Assembly (NCBI GenBank): GCA_964057225.1
Contig: OZ059897.1
Location: forward strand, 16,988,001 to 17,052,000
Source: Auanema rhodensis
Lineage: Eukaryota > Nematoda > Chromadorea > Rhabditida > Rhabditidae
Length of the DNA: 64,000 bases
Direction: 5' to 3'
This document shows, piece after piece, positions 52,758 through 64,000 of this stretch. Position 1 is the first letter of the stretch. The number at the start of each line of letters is the position of its first letter. A program made the translations under genes and the position numbers. Below the pieces are notes generated by a model that did not search any database, was not told the DNA's origin, and saw only the letters and a program-made list of their open reading frames with translations.

Positions 52758-55700
52758 CTATTCTTCTTCCATTGGTTGGCTCTCACTAGCAGGTTCATCG
52801 TTTTCACTTTGACCACGATCAACATCTTCTTCATCGTCCTGTAATAGTAGAAATGTTTTAAATATAATATTTACTTTTTATCCTTACATCGCGCTCAGTA
52901 ACACCTGTTGTTACACCATCCTCATTTTCGTCGCCACCATCATCTTCTAAGCGATCCAGCGCTAGAAGCATTTTGCGGAACTTAAATAATAAGCATTTAT
53001 AGAAAAAAGGTTTCGCATATCTTACATTACAGATTTTGTGAGCAAGCTTATAATGTCCTGGTATTGTATTTCTTTCTTCGATTACTTCTGGTCGCATTTC
53101 TTCTAATGCAGAATGTGGATGAAACATAGGAATATTCCTTCGCGTGACTGCTTTTTCGTAAACCTTTGCAGCTTCAGATGGAGAGTACTCTTGAACTTTG
53201 CTGAAATTTTAATAGTTTAATTAAGTATTCATTAGTTAATCAACTTACACTTCAGTAAATCCATACAATTTCATCAAGAAATTTTTCAAATACAACAAAA
53301 TGAAACAAGCTTGACTGTTTACCATCAAATCAAACAATTCGCATTTGCTTTCAGGGAATCGTCCTAATTTTTTAATATTACTCTTTGGTTTTCAAAACGG
53401 CACAAACTGTATATATGATCGGGTTCAAATAATGAATCATCGTCTTCAGAACTCGAGAAGCCAGATATTAAGCGATCCTTGAATTGATTCAAAATAGATT
53501 GTCCTGACAGTGCTATGATGCCGTCAATTTGACGTATCGTATATAAAGGTTCATCAAGTACCTGAAAGAAAATATTTCCTCAAATAACAGGCTGAGCAAT
53601 ATACCTGGTAAGGAAACATAGCAATGTTATCAGCAACAAAAATCCACTCGGAAAGGGGTAACTTTTCTCGACTATCTTCGCTAAATAATCTTAAAGGAAA
53701 AAATACATATATGACAAATATTATTTATGTCCACCTGAGAACACTATTTAAAAATGATCTTCGATGAGACCTGTTCCCCCTCAAACTTTGGTACAATCCA
53801 CTAAGAATAGCTTGTCCATCATTTGAGAATCGAGGTAATCCGAACTGATCAAGGTTAGTGTGCGCTAATAAATGAGACAACAATAAATTCACATATTTTT
53901 AAATAATCTAACCATGCGCAGATAAAGAAGAAGAATCGCATATTCTTATTCCACGAATTATCGAAAACTTTTCTCTGTTAAATTGAGAATGCAACTTATA
54001 TGCAACTCTAATTCCGTTAATAGCTTTGCTCTGAAAAGAAAAACAATTTACGATGGAGAAAATTGGTTAACGTACTTGAACCATTCCCGCATATTTCGTG
54101 TCAATTTCTTTCAACAAATTCTCCACTTTATTTCGAATCGATACAATCGGATCCGTAGTCATAGCAACAAGAGTAGCAATCGAAGAACCAGGAGTAACTA
54201 GGCCTTGGGACAATGTGAGCCATGCAACCTAAAAATGGACTGTTTCGAACGAAGAGAAATTTCAGAAACATACCTGTACAGCAGACTGTCGAACTGCTTC
54301 ATTATTATTGAAATAGCAACTTAGTACATTCAGCCAATAAATTTGAATAACAGCAGAACTCATACCAGATCCAGCCAGTTCCATTTCTTTGAGATTCTGC
54401 TGATCTTTGGCTTTATCCCCTGTAGAAGTATATATAATTTAATAAGATGGGGAAACTTACATTCTTCGTTGCTCTTCATTAACTTTTTTTCCTCAGCTAA
54501 TAAAAACATTTCTAAGTTTTTCAAAGTCTGAATTTTCAACTGTAGATATTGAGGATCATTAGAAACTAATAATGTTTTATACATATGCTTTATCTCGCCT
54601 CGCCCAAGATATTGAGCATGGCGTGCACATAAATGTCCTAAACATCAAAGTAAATTTTCGAAAAATAAAAGGCAAAAAAACCTATTGATGAAATAGCTCT
54701 TAAACGAATTGATGACAAATGATTTCGAGAGAACGAGCTAAGAATGAAGAACACATTGTCTCGATACCGTCTATTTTCGGGCTTATCATCGGCAAGCTCA
54801 AGAGATTCTCCTGCTGCTGTTTGACATGGAGGCAAATTCACCTAAATCAAAATATATGTATATAAAATTAGAATATTAAAATAAAGTTACCACAACTAAA
54901 CTTCTTGCGGCTTCAGCATCATTCTCCAGCATAGTGTCAAAATCAAAATATCGGCATAACAGCCCAATAGCAAACAACGATCTGAACAAAATTTCGTGAT
55001 TCAACAAAAAACTTTAATGAAACCTCTGAAGAACTGGTAAAGCTGAAGGTGAAGGGGTAAATCTATCATTCTGCTGAAACGTCAACTGCATTGAATTCAA
55101 ATTTCTCAAAAAATAAAGAAATTTTTGAGCCATTGTTGTTTGCTTTCTAGGGAAATGATTGTATACTGCTGCTGCGCAAGCAACAACAGATACTACTATT
55201 GTAACTCCATTGGTCATCATCAAATTACTAAGAGATTCGTCAAGACTGGAAGGGAACATAAAATAACTAGCTTTTAGAATAAAAATTTACCCTTGAAGAA
55301 AAGCATCACTAGGGTGACTCATCAACGGAACAACACGTTCCAACATACAAATTACTTTATTTAAAACTGCTTGTTCACCATTAGAACGCACAGTCATCGA
55401 TAAATAAGGTTGTAGTGTTTCAGCATGTCGCACAAGAAGCTCAGGGCGAACCTCAAAAAAATAATGTTTTTGAATACTAATACTAAGAAACCTTGCTGAA
55501 CATGGAAAGAGTTGTTAAGGATGCTAATAGTCGTTCTTGATTCTCTTTCTGGTTTTGAAGTGATTCTTGATCTTCCGGATCCTCAGCATTTCTCGAACCA
55601 TCAGAAGCCATTTTCGTTTCCAAAGTCAGAATACTATCAACTAATGAATCCACAATTTGTTTGCTGGCTGCCAGCATGTTCTGTATTCAAAAATTGATAA

Positions 55701-58700
55701 AAAATCGAGAACTGAATTTACCTTATCGGCTGTTTTTAATAATGCTTGCAACAATTGCTCCAAAAAATCAATTGTACTTTCGTTTGCACATATTTGTGCA
55801 ACCAAAGTCATTTGCATTACCTGAAAAAAAATGAATGAGAATCTTCAAGATTTTCATTACTTTTTTGCAAAGAACATCCGCTGATCGTTCCGAACAAGGT
55901 TGGAACCATAGAGCCATAAAAGTTTCTTGGACCAACTTCTTTACTCCATCCTCATCGGTTATTCGACGGACCAATTTAGAAAGCATATCGGGGATCTATT
56001 TTTTTTAATTAACCAAAAACATAAATATCCTAGAAACCTGTTTATAGTTAGGATATTTTTCACAAATTTCTCTCATTATACGAATAACACGTTTTCGAAC
56101 AGCAGTTCCAGAATCCTAAATATTACTTTCAGCGTAATAGTAAAAATAGTAATGTACCTTGATTCTCTCAAGAAGAATACCATAATAATCAGGAATAAAT
56201 TCTTCTTTAACAAGTAAAAATTTTCCTAATAATTCAATAGTAGCTTCACGGACAGCAGCATTTGGATCAATCATTCGCGAATTTACAGCTAGTCTTACAT
56301 CAGGCTAAAAAATAATACAAAATATCACAAATATAAAATTAAAACATTTACCATTCCAAGAACTTCATAATCTGCTTCAATAATTTGAGTGAGGCATTTC
56401 ATCGCTTTTGTGCGTAAACTGACAGTACTTTCTACTTGAATCCCATATAGAATCTAGAAACAGAGCAAAATAAAAACAGATCAACTAATTTAACAAACTA
56501 TTTTTAGATAAGAGTCAAACGAATGAGTGAATTCTCTTCTAGATGCTAAGTATTTTACTGTCCAACTAGCATCACTGTCCAGCATAACATTGCCCGTTTT
56601 CCTGAATAGAAAATATATACAATAAGATTAAAAATAAAAATTGCCTGATATGTTCTGTTCGTTTTTTGACTTGTTTTTTATCTACTAGTTTAGTTAGAAA
56701 CTCTTTGTTAGTTTGTGCTTTTTCATTCATTCTTTCCATCTTTTTCTCAAGCTTCCTTTTATCCTGAGCAAATTTAAAAATTAAAAGTATAAATCAAATT
56801 GACTTACTTTTTCAGTTAGCTCAGTAGATTTATCAGACTTGAAGTTTTGCCTTGCTATATCTAGATCTTCAGCTGTTTCCTTATACCATTCGGCAGCATA
56901 GTATTTGATAGCATACTTAATTTAAAATTTTAGTTATTATATTTTACTTAAAAAACTTACATCTACACTAATATCATCACCCATTTTATCAACAAGGAAA
57001 TCAATTAAAGCTTGTTCCAGCTTTTTCAATCGATCACTTGCAGAAAACTAAAATTAAAATAGAGAAGAAAGATAGAGAATGGTATAATACTTCGCTAATA
57101 TCCACATCGGAAACATTTTCGAATTGGGGCTCTTCTTCATCATCATATATGATAGTTTTAACAACAATCTAAATAAGACAAAAAGTTCAAAACAATACTA
57201 GATAAATTAAACCTCTAGTCGTTTCTCAGAATCTTCAACTGCCGATTTCGCATCTTTACGTAGGCGCGCTGTTATAGATCCTAAGTAATCAAGACAGGCT
57301 TGACGAATTACTATATCAGTGGATTTTGCTCTATAAAGAATACCGTAATTCATATTGAAACCTCTGCAAAAAACCTGTAATATTTAACTAATAATGTTCC
57401 TAGAATATTCAGAATGAATTCAGCAGCTGGGAATGGTGGTTTATGTAATGCAGCCAAAAGGTCTTGTAGGAAAGCATCAAAGAGGCGTCTATAATCTTCT
57501 TCACCGTCTGTTTTACTTCCTTTACATGAACATCTAAAAAAAGAAGTTAAAGCATGTATTCTAGAAAACGATTACTTGGCTAAAAATCCATTGAGAAATG
57601 TTCCAGCAAGTCTTTGAGCATCTTTAAAAGAATCTTTCACAATTGAATCAGGATTAATTTCATTCTTATTATCTTCGTCGTCGTTTCTTTTTCTTTTGGG
57701 CATCTTGAATAATAACAAATATCGAAAAAAAAATATTTAAGAAAAACCTTAACCGCAGATTGAATAAGTTGTAAGATTAAAACAGTTGTATTGCTTATCC
57801 ATTGTTCTGGCCCGAGACGGTAGCTATTGTTTGTATTCTTACCAGGAGGTAAACGATGAAGAGAATTCAGAATGTCTGTGAGGATTCCTACCCTTACTCC
57901 TTCCGAGCTAATAGCAAAAATATTGGATGCGAGAAGCATAGCCTGCGATTTTAAGTAATGAATTGAAATATACCAATATATATATATGTACCTGTCGCTG
58001 TAACTCTCCTACATTGCTGACAAAAAACGAAGCTACGGCCATACTTGACAAATGATGGATACTAGTCTCTGGTAGTAATTGCACACGAACCTAAATAATA
58101 CCGTTATATGAACAATTTCGAACTCGACTCACTAGTTCTGAGAAACATCCAACAAGATCCGCAATTCTATCATATATCTTTTGAACTGTATGGGACCGAT
58201 TACTAACTCCGGCTTTTCTTTTTCTTCGAGGATCCTCAGCTGAAACAGAATATATATTATAACAATAAAATAAAACTTGCCTTTTTGCTTCTTGGAATTA
58301 TTGGAGCGAAAGACACTATCAGAAGCAGGAAATATGATATGGTTTAGATATTGCTTACAAAGATTAATGGCTCTCTCAATAGTATCCTCGATAAAAACCT
58401 AAATATCATAAGGTTTGGGCATTGGTTAATTTTGCATACTTGTTTTGGCATTTTATAGCTAGTCATAATCATTAAAGCTGTGCAAGCAGCATCAGCTGCG
58501 CGAGCAAGTCGCTCATGTATTAATTCTCTAAAAGCAACATCCTCCTCCTCAGCATTCTATAAACATTTACAATATACGTTAAAACTGTGTGGTATCTAAC
58601 CTCTTCGAGTATTACAGGAACTAAAAGCCTAGATCCGTCTTGACTTATGACATCCTTCATGTTTCTCTCAAGCATAGTTTCTAACTTGACCAAACGATCC

Positions 58701-61639
58701 ACAGGTACTCTATTAAGTTTTTTCCAACTTTTTAGCTTTTGTGTTTGGTTTCTCAGATCATCAAGTACAGCTCTATCTATTAGAAGTTCTTGACTAACAT
58801 CATCGTCTTCTTCTTCTTCATCTCAAATCAATTGGAGAATATTAAAAGATATTGTTATATATAATACCTGTTTTATTATTGCAGGCCATAAGCACATCCA
58901 TGTCTTCAACTTGATCTAAAATTTGATCAACTAAAAGCATAAATCTATTGAATGAGTCATTCTCAGCCATAACCTAAAAAATAAAATTAGTGTTATTTAT
59001 GTTTTGGAACAAACATCATTATTCCAACATTCCTGAATATTTTCATCTCCTCGTCTGCGTTTACGTTTCTCCAATCTTTTTCTCTGTCTTTCATTCCATT
59101 CTAACTCCCGTTGATGAATTACTAAAGAATTAATTTAAGAAAATAATAAAGATTTAGATCATACCTTCAGTGGGAGTAGGGGGTCGTTCTTCTCGTTCTT
59201 CCTTTTTTCTCTTCTTCTTCTTATCATAAAATTTATTTTCCTCATCACTACCCGATTCTTCTTCCATTTTCTGTTCTGAAGCTTCCATTTTTGAAATCAT
59301 TTCTATATCTTGTTGTTCCGCCTGTTCTTCTTCCAATGTCTTCGTTCTATTTCGGCGCCTTCTCCCTTGAGTAGGGTCGAAGTAGTCAGTTAAAGAATCA
59401 AATAAACATTCAACCTTAAATATACAGAAGTGAAATATTAAATAAAACACTGAGCATACCATATCTTTCTTTTTACGGTGAGTTTGAGCTTTTGGTTGTT
59501 TACCAACACTAGCCATTTGTCTTCTTAACTTTATTGCTTCCTGATCAAGTTGGACCTGCACTTTTTGAGGTTCCTTATTAGGTACTGATGGAACACTATT
59601 TGTGACAGGTCCCCCCAGAACATGAGACATCTTAAAATGACAAATACATTACAATAAGAATAAAAATGATAAACCGAAGGTCTGTTTAAGTCATCTTCCA
59701 TTTCATTTAATAGGTGTTCAGTTTCAGCTATTCCCATATTATGCTCCGGTTCAACGTCAAGAGCCTATTATTTTAATAATAAAAATAATGAAAAAAAATC
59801 TCACATTGCAATTATACTCCATAACGTCTTTTATTAATGGTGGCATTTGCGCTAAAGGCAAATCATTTGTTTCGGCCAACTCACCGTGGTGATCCAAGCG
59901 AGTTCGTCTGGAGTTGAAAATAATAAGTAAATTAATGAAATCAGTACAAACATATCACGAATATCCACTTTAGATAAAGCTTGTGAAATCATTTTCACAA
60001 TATCTGGACTAGAATTATCCAGTATGGGCAGTGCATCGTCAGAGCAAACACAAGTTAAGCTCGATTTTTCGAGACTTTCGCTAGGAAAAGGAATCACTCC
60101 CATAACTGTAACAGTAATAGATAAATTTGTTATATAACTGCGAAAATTGTTTACAATTATTGATAAAATGAGTGGCCACTAACGCAACAGGATGTCTAAA
60201 ATTTTCCATTCTAGTTGCGCATTCCTGCTTCAGCTGAAAATAACCAAAAATAAGAAACTAACCGAATTAATAAACAACAAACCCTTTCATCCTCACGCTG
60301 TCTTTGCAGTTGCTCATCCCTAATTTTCATCAATTTCTCTCGTTCAATTCTTTCAGCTTCTTCCCTTTTCTTTTTTTCTTCCTCTAATCTCAACGCTTCC
60401 TCCTGAATATTAGAGCACTACATTTCATAAAATGTAGAATTTAGTACCTGTTGTCGAAGCATTTCTTGGTGCTCCTTTTCTCTTTGAATCATCAATTCGC
60501 GTTGTTTGCGCTGCTGTTCTTCACGTTCAGCCAATTCCTGAGAAAAAAAAATTAATCTTTTATAACTTAGCGCAGACAAAACCTTCTGTCGTTTTCTATT
60601 CAACTCTTCCTGGCGTTTTATTTCCATTTGCCTACTTTGCTCTTCCAACAGACGTTGCTGCTGTTCATGCTAAATATTGATAATAAGTAAAATATTGAAT
60701 ACAAACAATACCAAAGTTAACTGTTGTTGAGGCGGCATAGATTGCTGAGAAGACTGAGAATGAGAAGGTTGTTGCCTAGCTTGGGGTTGCATCTGGTGTT
60801 GATGTTGGTGACTTTGTATATTGCTTTGCGCAGGAATAGACGACAAGACTTGACCAATTTGGTTTGGAATTGCTTGGGGTATAGAGTTTTGATGTAGTTG
60901 GTGTTGCGACGTTAGCTGAGTTTGATGCGGTTGATGAGTACTAGCATGTGGAGGTTGGTGAGTACTAGCATGAGGAGGTTGATGAGTACTAGCATGAGAA
61001 GGTTGATGAGTACTAGCGTGTGTAGGTTGATGAGATGATGAATGCTGATTTTGATGTTGCTGTTGGTGAGGTAATTGGTGAAGCGGTTGATGTTGGTGTT
61101 GTGATTGGTGTTGAGATTGCTGTTGTAATTGAGGTTGATCTTGCATGAATCTTTGATGATTATGCTGCAATGGCTGCTGTTGGACAGCTTGCTGTGATAA
61201 AACCTGCTGTGGATGCATCTAAATCTTATAGTGAAATTAGTTAACAAAAAGGTAGTATAATACATGTTGTTGAGGCTGTTGAAACATTGGAATTTGTTGC
61301 TGCATCATAAGATTATTATATTGCTGCTGTTGAAAAGGTTCCATGTTTATCATCTTTAAAAGAACGCTTACTAACAAGTAAAAAAACTAACATACTTGAT
61401 TCTGGCCATAAAATTGGAATTGATTCATATATTGTTGTTGTAAAATCATCTGAATGTGAATGGTCCTATACGTATAAACAGCATTCAAAATAACATACCT
61501 GATTATAATGATCTTGAGGATTCATCATTTGCTGTTGGCCATGACCAGGGATATTCATATTATTTTGGTAATTCTGGAATCATACATTTAGTAAACAAAC
61601 AGAAAATAATTTTCATACTTGTATATCACGTGGATCCAT
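52758..61639 (-). CDS. scc-2: Full-length cohesin loader SCC2/NIPBL (PQN-85-like)
   Basis: This is the complete copy of the cohesin loader, roughly 2,200 residues in about 45 exons. The start (MDPRDIQ, 61639) leads into a Gln/His-rich, prion-like region (61600-60690) with a short tandem repeat. Next is a Glu/Lys/Arg/Gln-rich coiled coil (60650-60250), then basic linkers (59600-59050). The HEAT core runs from about 58980: MIMTSYKMPKQVFIEDTIER, RVGILTDILNSLHRLPPG, DPNAAVREATIELLGKF, VRKRVIRIMREICEKYP, LVRRITDEDGVKKLVQETFM, VLDEPLYTIRQIDGIIALSG and QEYSPSEAAKVYEKAV. An acidic tail ends PMEEE. One frame break occurs at an A6 run (53374-53379), between ENQRVILK and LGRFPESKCELF. One more A would join them, so a consensus error is likely. 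C. elegans PQN-85/SCC-2 also has a Gln-rich region. Confidence 0.93.
60930..61030 (-). repeat. 24-nt tandem repeat in the SCC2 Gln/His-rich region
   Basis: Four copies of an 8-residue unit (HQPTHAST, HQPSHAST, HQPPHAST, HQPPHAST) followed by HQPHQ. The unit keeps the frame, so copy-number changes would not disrupt the protein. Neighbouring sequence is also rich in HQ pairs. Confidence 0.85.
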
Positions 61640-61986
61640 GGTTCAATATGAGCCTGGGCCGTGCCCAGCTTGAGATGCCAATGCCTCAGAACCTCAAATA
61701 TTGCATATAAATTTAGATATCAAAATAAACTAGAAATAATAATTTTAAAAATAACATCAAGCATAAACGGTAATAATGCTGGAACTCTGCCCCACAGTGC
61801 AATTATAAACGCCGTACAACTTGAGCTCAGCAATTCAAAAATTACGGTAATTTTGGAGCGCGCTTGCCTATTCATTTGCATATGTACAATTTAGAAAATT
61901 TTCAGAATACTGTAATTTTGTTAATTTTTCTTCGACAGTAATATATCTTAATTTATTATTTATTAAAATTATACTTGTATAAGTAC

Positions 61987-62031
<45 letters not shown>

Positions 62032-62059
62032 TTGTCAGTGAGCACAAAATCAATATCAA
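61640..62059. other. Spacer between mucin-like gene and scc-2
   Basis: These 420 bp lie between two minus-strand genes and must hold the promoter of scc-2 unless the two form an operon. A balanced, CpG-containing patch at 61760-61880 (GGAGCGCGC at about 61855-61863 and ATTTGCATATG) is the best promoter candidate. A long TA repeat follows. Confidence 0.5.
61989..62029 (+). repeat. (TA)n microsatellite
   Basis: About 20 copies of TA in a row, in the spacer between the mucin-like gene and scc-2. It is self-complementary and likely to vary in length. Confidence 0.95.
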
Positions 62060-63775
62060 TTAGGCGAAGTAAGAGTCCAACACTGGTTCCCCTTGATCAA
62101 TCATCCCTTTGTTCATAAGTCCAAACTCATTCCCATTGAAATTATCCATATTTATAGTGGTAGCACCTATGTTTTTATCAAGCAGAGCATTTTTACTTAA
62201 ACTTTTCTTAGATGAAAGAGATGGAGAAGTTTTAAGAGGAGTGACTGTTTTAGATTCTACTGTCACGATGCTTTTTGCCTTATAGCACATTGTTATTAAT
62301 ACAGCAATAAGAACTAAGATTACTATACTTAGAGAGGTTGTTATGATAAAAGCATTTCTGAAAAAAATAGATTATAAAATATATACAATAACACAAACTT
62401 CATCAAAAACGTTGTAAAAGGATTTGTGGTCACATTTCCAGTAACAGCTGAAAAAAACACAAACTATTAGGATTCTATAGCTTATCTCACATTTTCTCAT
62501 AGTTGTTTCCGAATTTATATTTGCATTCTCTATCACATTATGAATCTCAATAGGAATACTGTTGTTAACAATAGTTGGTGTTGAAGTTTTAATTGTTATA
62601 AATGGTGCTACTGATCCGGGTATTGTAGAATTAAGTGTCAAAAGTTCTCCTGATTCGTACACATTCAATGTAGCTTCAGAAGTTGCGATCGTAGTGAAAT
62701 ATGTAGGATTGTTACTCCTCTTTTTCATAGTTTGAGTTGTGATAGTTGTTGTAGTTACGGGAGCTTTGATGGCTATCTTACGATTCGGAGTTGTGGTGAT
62801 TCTGGTGGTTCTGATAGCTGTTAAAGTTGTGGTAGTGCTTGACCTTCTGGTAGTAGTTGGAGTTGTGGTAGTGGTAGGAGTTGTGGTAGTGGTAGGAGTT
62901 GTGATAGTTGTAGGAGTTGTGGTAGTTGTAGGAGTTGTGGTAGTGGTAGGAGTTGTGGTAGTTGTAGGAGTTGTGGTAGTTGTAGGAGTTGTGGTAGTTG
63001 TAGGAGTTGTGGTAGTTGTAGGAGTTGTGGTAGTTGTAGGAGTTGTGGTAGTTGTAGGAGTTGTGGTAGTGGTAGGAGTTGTGGTAGTTGTAGGAGTTGT
63101 GGTAGTGGTAGGAGTTGTGGTAGTTGTAGGAGTTGTGGTAGTTGTAGGAGTTGTGGTAGTTGTAGGAGTTGTGGTAGTTGTAGGAGTTGTGGTAGTTGTA
63201 GGAGTTGTGGTAGTTGTAGGAGTTGTGGTAGTTGTAGGAGTTGTGGTAGTTGTGGTAGTTGTAGGAGTTGTAGGAGTTGGAGTTGGAGTTATGATGGTCC
63301 TCGAAGTAGCAGATGCTACCATGGAAGCTGAAGCATTTTTATTTCTGTAATAGTAGTGGAAACTTTACTTGAATCTGCAGAGATTGATTTTACGATAGTG
63401 GGAGTTCTAGTTGTAGTAGTGCTATAGGTTATTAATGATATAGATGTAGTTGGGATATGAAAGGGTTTTGATTGCTCTACTGTTAAAGTACCTAATGATG
63501 CAGTGTCGCCTAAATCTTATGGTGGTAATGCTCGAAATATTTGAATATTGATATTATAGGCTTGAACTCTAACCTGACGGCGAGTTATTAATATTTGCTA
63601 GACTACTCTGATCATTCAAATGTTCCTTTTCTGCATCATTTTCATCTAGTTGGTTAGCATTTTCTTGAAAAGATTGCCGAACAACTAAAGGTGCTAATAA
63701 CAATAGATGAATTAACGCTAAACTCAAAAGGAATTAGAATATTTCACTGTTGTGAACCTTACAAAACAACAGCAT
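62060..63775 (-). CDS. Membrane-anchored mucin-like Thr/Pro-rich protein
   Basis: Start ATG 63775 gives a signal peptide ([20 protein letters not shown]), followed by an acidic stretch and a Thr-rich part. The core is a TTTTPT-type tandem repeat of about 22 units (about 63285-62860), a dense O-glycosylation substrate. After a further Thr-rich extracellular part (ending [11 protein letters not shown]) comes one membrane helix ([20 protein letters not shown], near 62330), then a basic cytoplasmic tail (CYKAKS) of about 75 residues ending DSYFA. The frame breaks near 63340 between VSTTITE and [13 protein letters not shown], where one more A in the AAAAA run would join them. No enzymatic or binding domain is visible. 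A surface glycocalyx or cuticle-associated role is inference. It lies 420 bp upstream of scc-2 on the same strand. Confidence 0.75.
62856..63285 (-). repeat. 18-nt tandem repeat coding for TTTTPT
   Basis: About 22 near-identical copies of an 18-nt unit (plus strand GTTGTGGTAGTTGTAGGA). Variants are a G/T change in the second half and one ATA codon that breaks the Thr run. The unit is a multiple of three, so it stays in frame. The opposite strand is open over 203 codons (Val/Gly-rich) only because of the repeat. Confidence 0.93.
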
Positions 63776-64000
63776 CGACCGCTTCGATTGAGTTTAAAAT
63801 TAAAAATGAAAATCTAATAAACGTAAAATAAATACTTACGCTTATTTTAAGTTCGTGAAGTTAATGTTTTATCTTATTTACATAAACATCATATCTTTAA
63901 ATACATAAATTATTTAATTGAAAAATCTATTGACAAGAAAAATACACAAAAGAATATAAAAATTTTCATATCGTGCATGTTTTGAAGTGAGTTTTTACAA
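63776..64000. other. 5' flank of the mucin-like gene
   Basis: AT-rich DNA upstream of the mucin-like gene. A minus-strand ACTTAC-type donor complement near 63832-63840 could mark a noncoding 5' exon or intron. Nothing else is recognisable before the window edge. Confidence 0.4.

Noticed and set aside
62739-63350. 203-codon Val/Gly-rich frame on the plus strand
   Set aside because: It is the antisense reading of the 18-nt mucin repeat.

Overview
This window is nuclear DNA from a nematode. The evidence is the AT-rich base composition, genes cut into many short exons by introns of mostly 40-50 nt ending in TTTCAG or TTTTAG, a nematode-type serpentine chemoreceptor, a ShKT-domain secreted protein, a Fer-like SH2-kinase gene of the kind expanded in nematodes, and acceptor-like AG placed directly before two start codons, as expected for spliced-leader trans-splicing. 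I cannot name the species. Introns break the genes, so most open frames longer than 60 codons are single exons or shadows. The gene models here come from joining exons by hand, and outer limits are more reliable than every internal junction.

Layout from left to right: a tRNA-Arg(TCG) at 545; 3.4 kb without a recognisable gene; a secreted Thr-rich protein with a C-terminal ShKT domain (4037-6604, +); a 5.3 kb gene-poor stretch; a small two-helix membrane protein (11876-13708, +); a degenerate SH2-pseudokinase (14371-15938, -); Wntless/MIG-14, the Wnt secretion carrier (17320-19762, +); a seven-helix chemoreceptor (20189-21476, -); an SLC1 glutamate transporter (22769-24951, -); a 4.5 kb gene-poor stretch; NOP2/NSUN1, a nucleolar rRNA methyltransferase (29424-32169, +), facing a seven-finger C2H2 protein (32285-33438, -); cystinosin (36133-37642, +), facing the AAA+ HORMA remodeller PCH-2/TRIP13 (37691-39497, -); an SLC22-type transporter (42497-45921, +); then two copies of the cohesin loader SCC2/NIPBL/Nipped-B arranged tail to tail (46358-52153, + and 52758-61639, -); and a membrane-anchored mucin-like protein with an 18-nt tandem repeat (62060-63775, -).

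The most unusual feature is the SCC2 pair. This gene is normally single copy. The minus-strand copy is full length, with a Gln/His-rich N-terminus, a charged coiled coil, the HEAT core and an acidic tail. The plus-strand copy holds only the HEAT core. It is in frame throughout, is strongly diverged, and ends at the homologous position without the acidic tail. This suggests an inverted duplication followed by specialisation of a loader that lacks the region used elsewhere to bind SCC4/MAU2.

The second feature is the SH2-kinase gene, in which both the SH2 arginine and the kinase catalytic motifs are replaced. Three genes (SH2-pseudokinase, full-length SCC2, mucin) each show one frame break, and each is explained by one missing A in an A run of the coding strand. 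That pattern points to consensus errors in homopolymers more than to pseudogenes.
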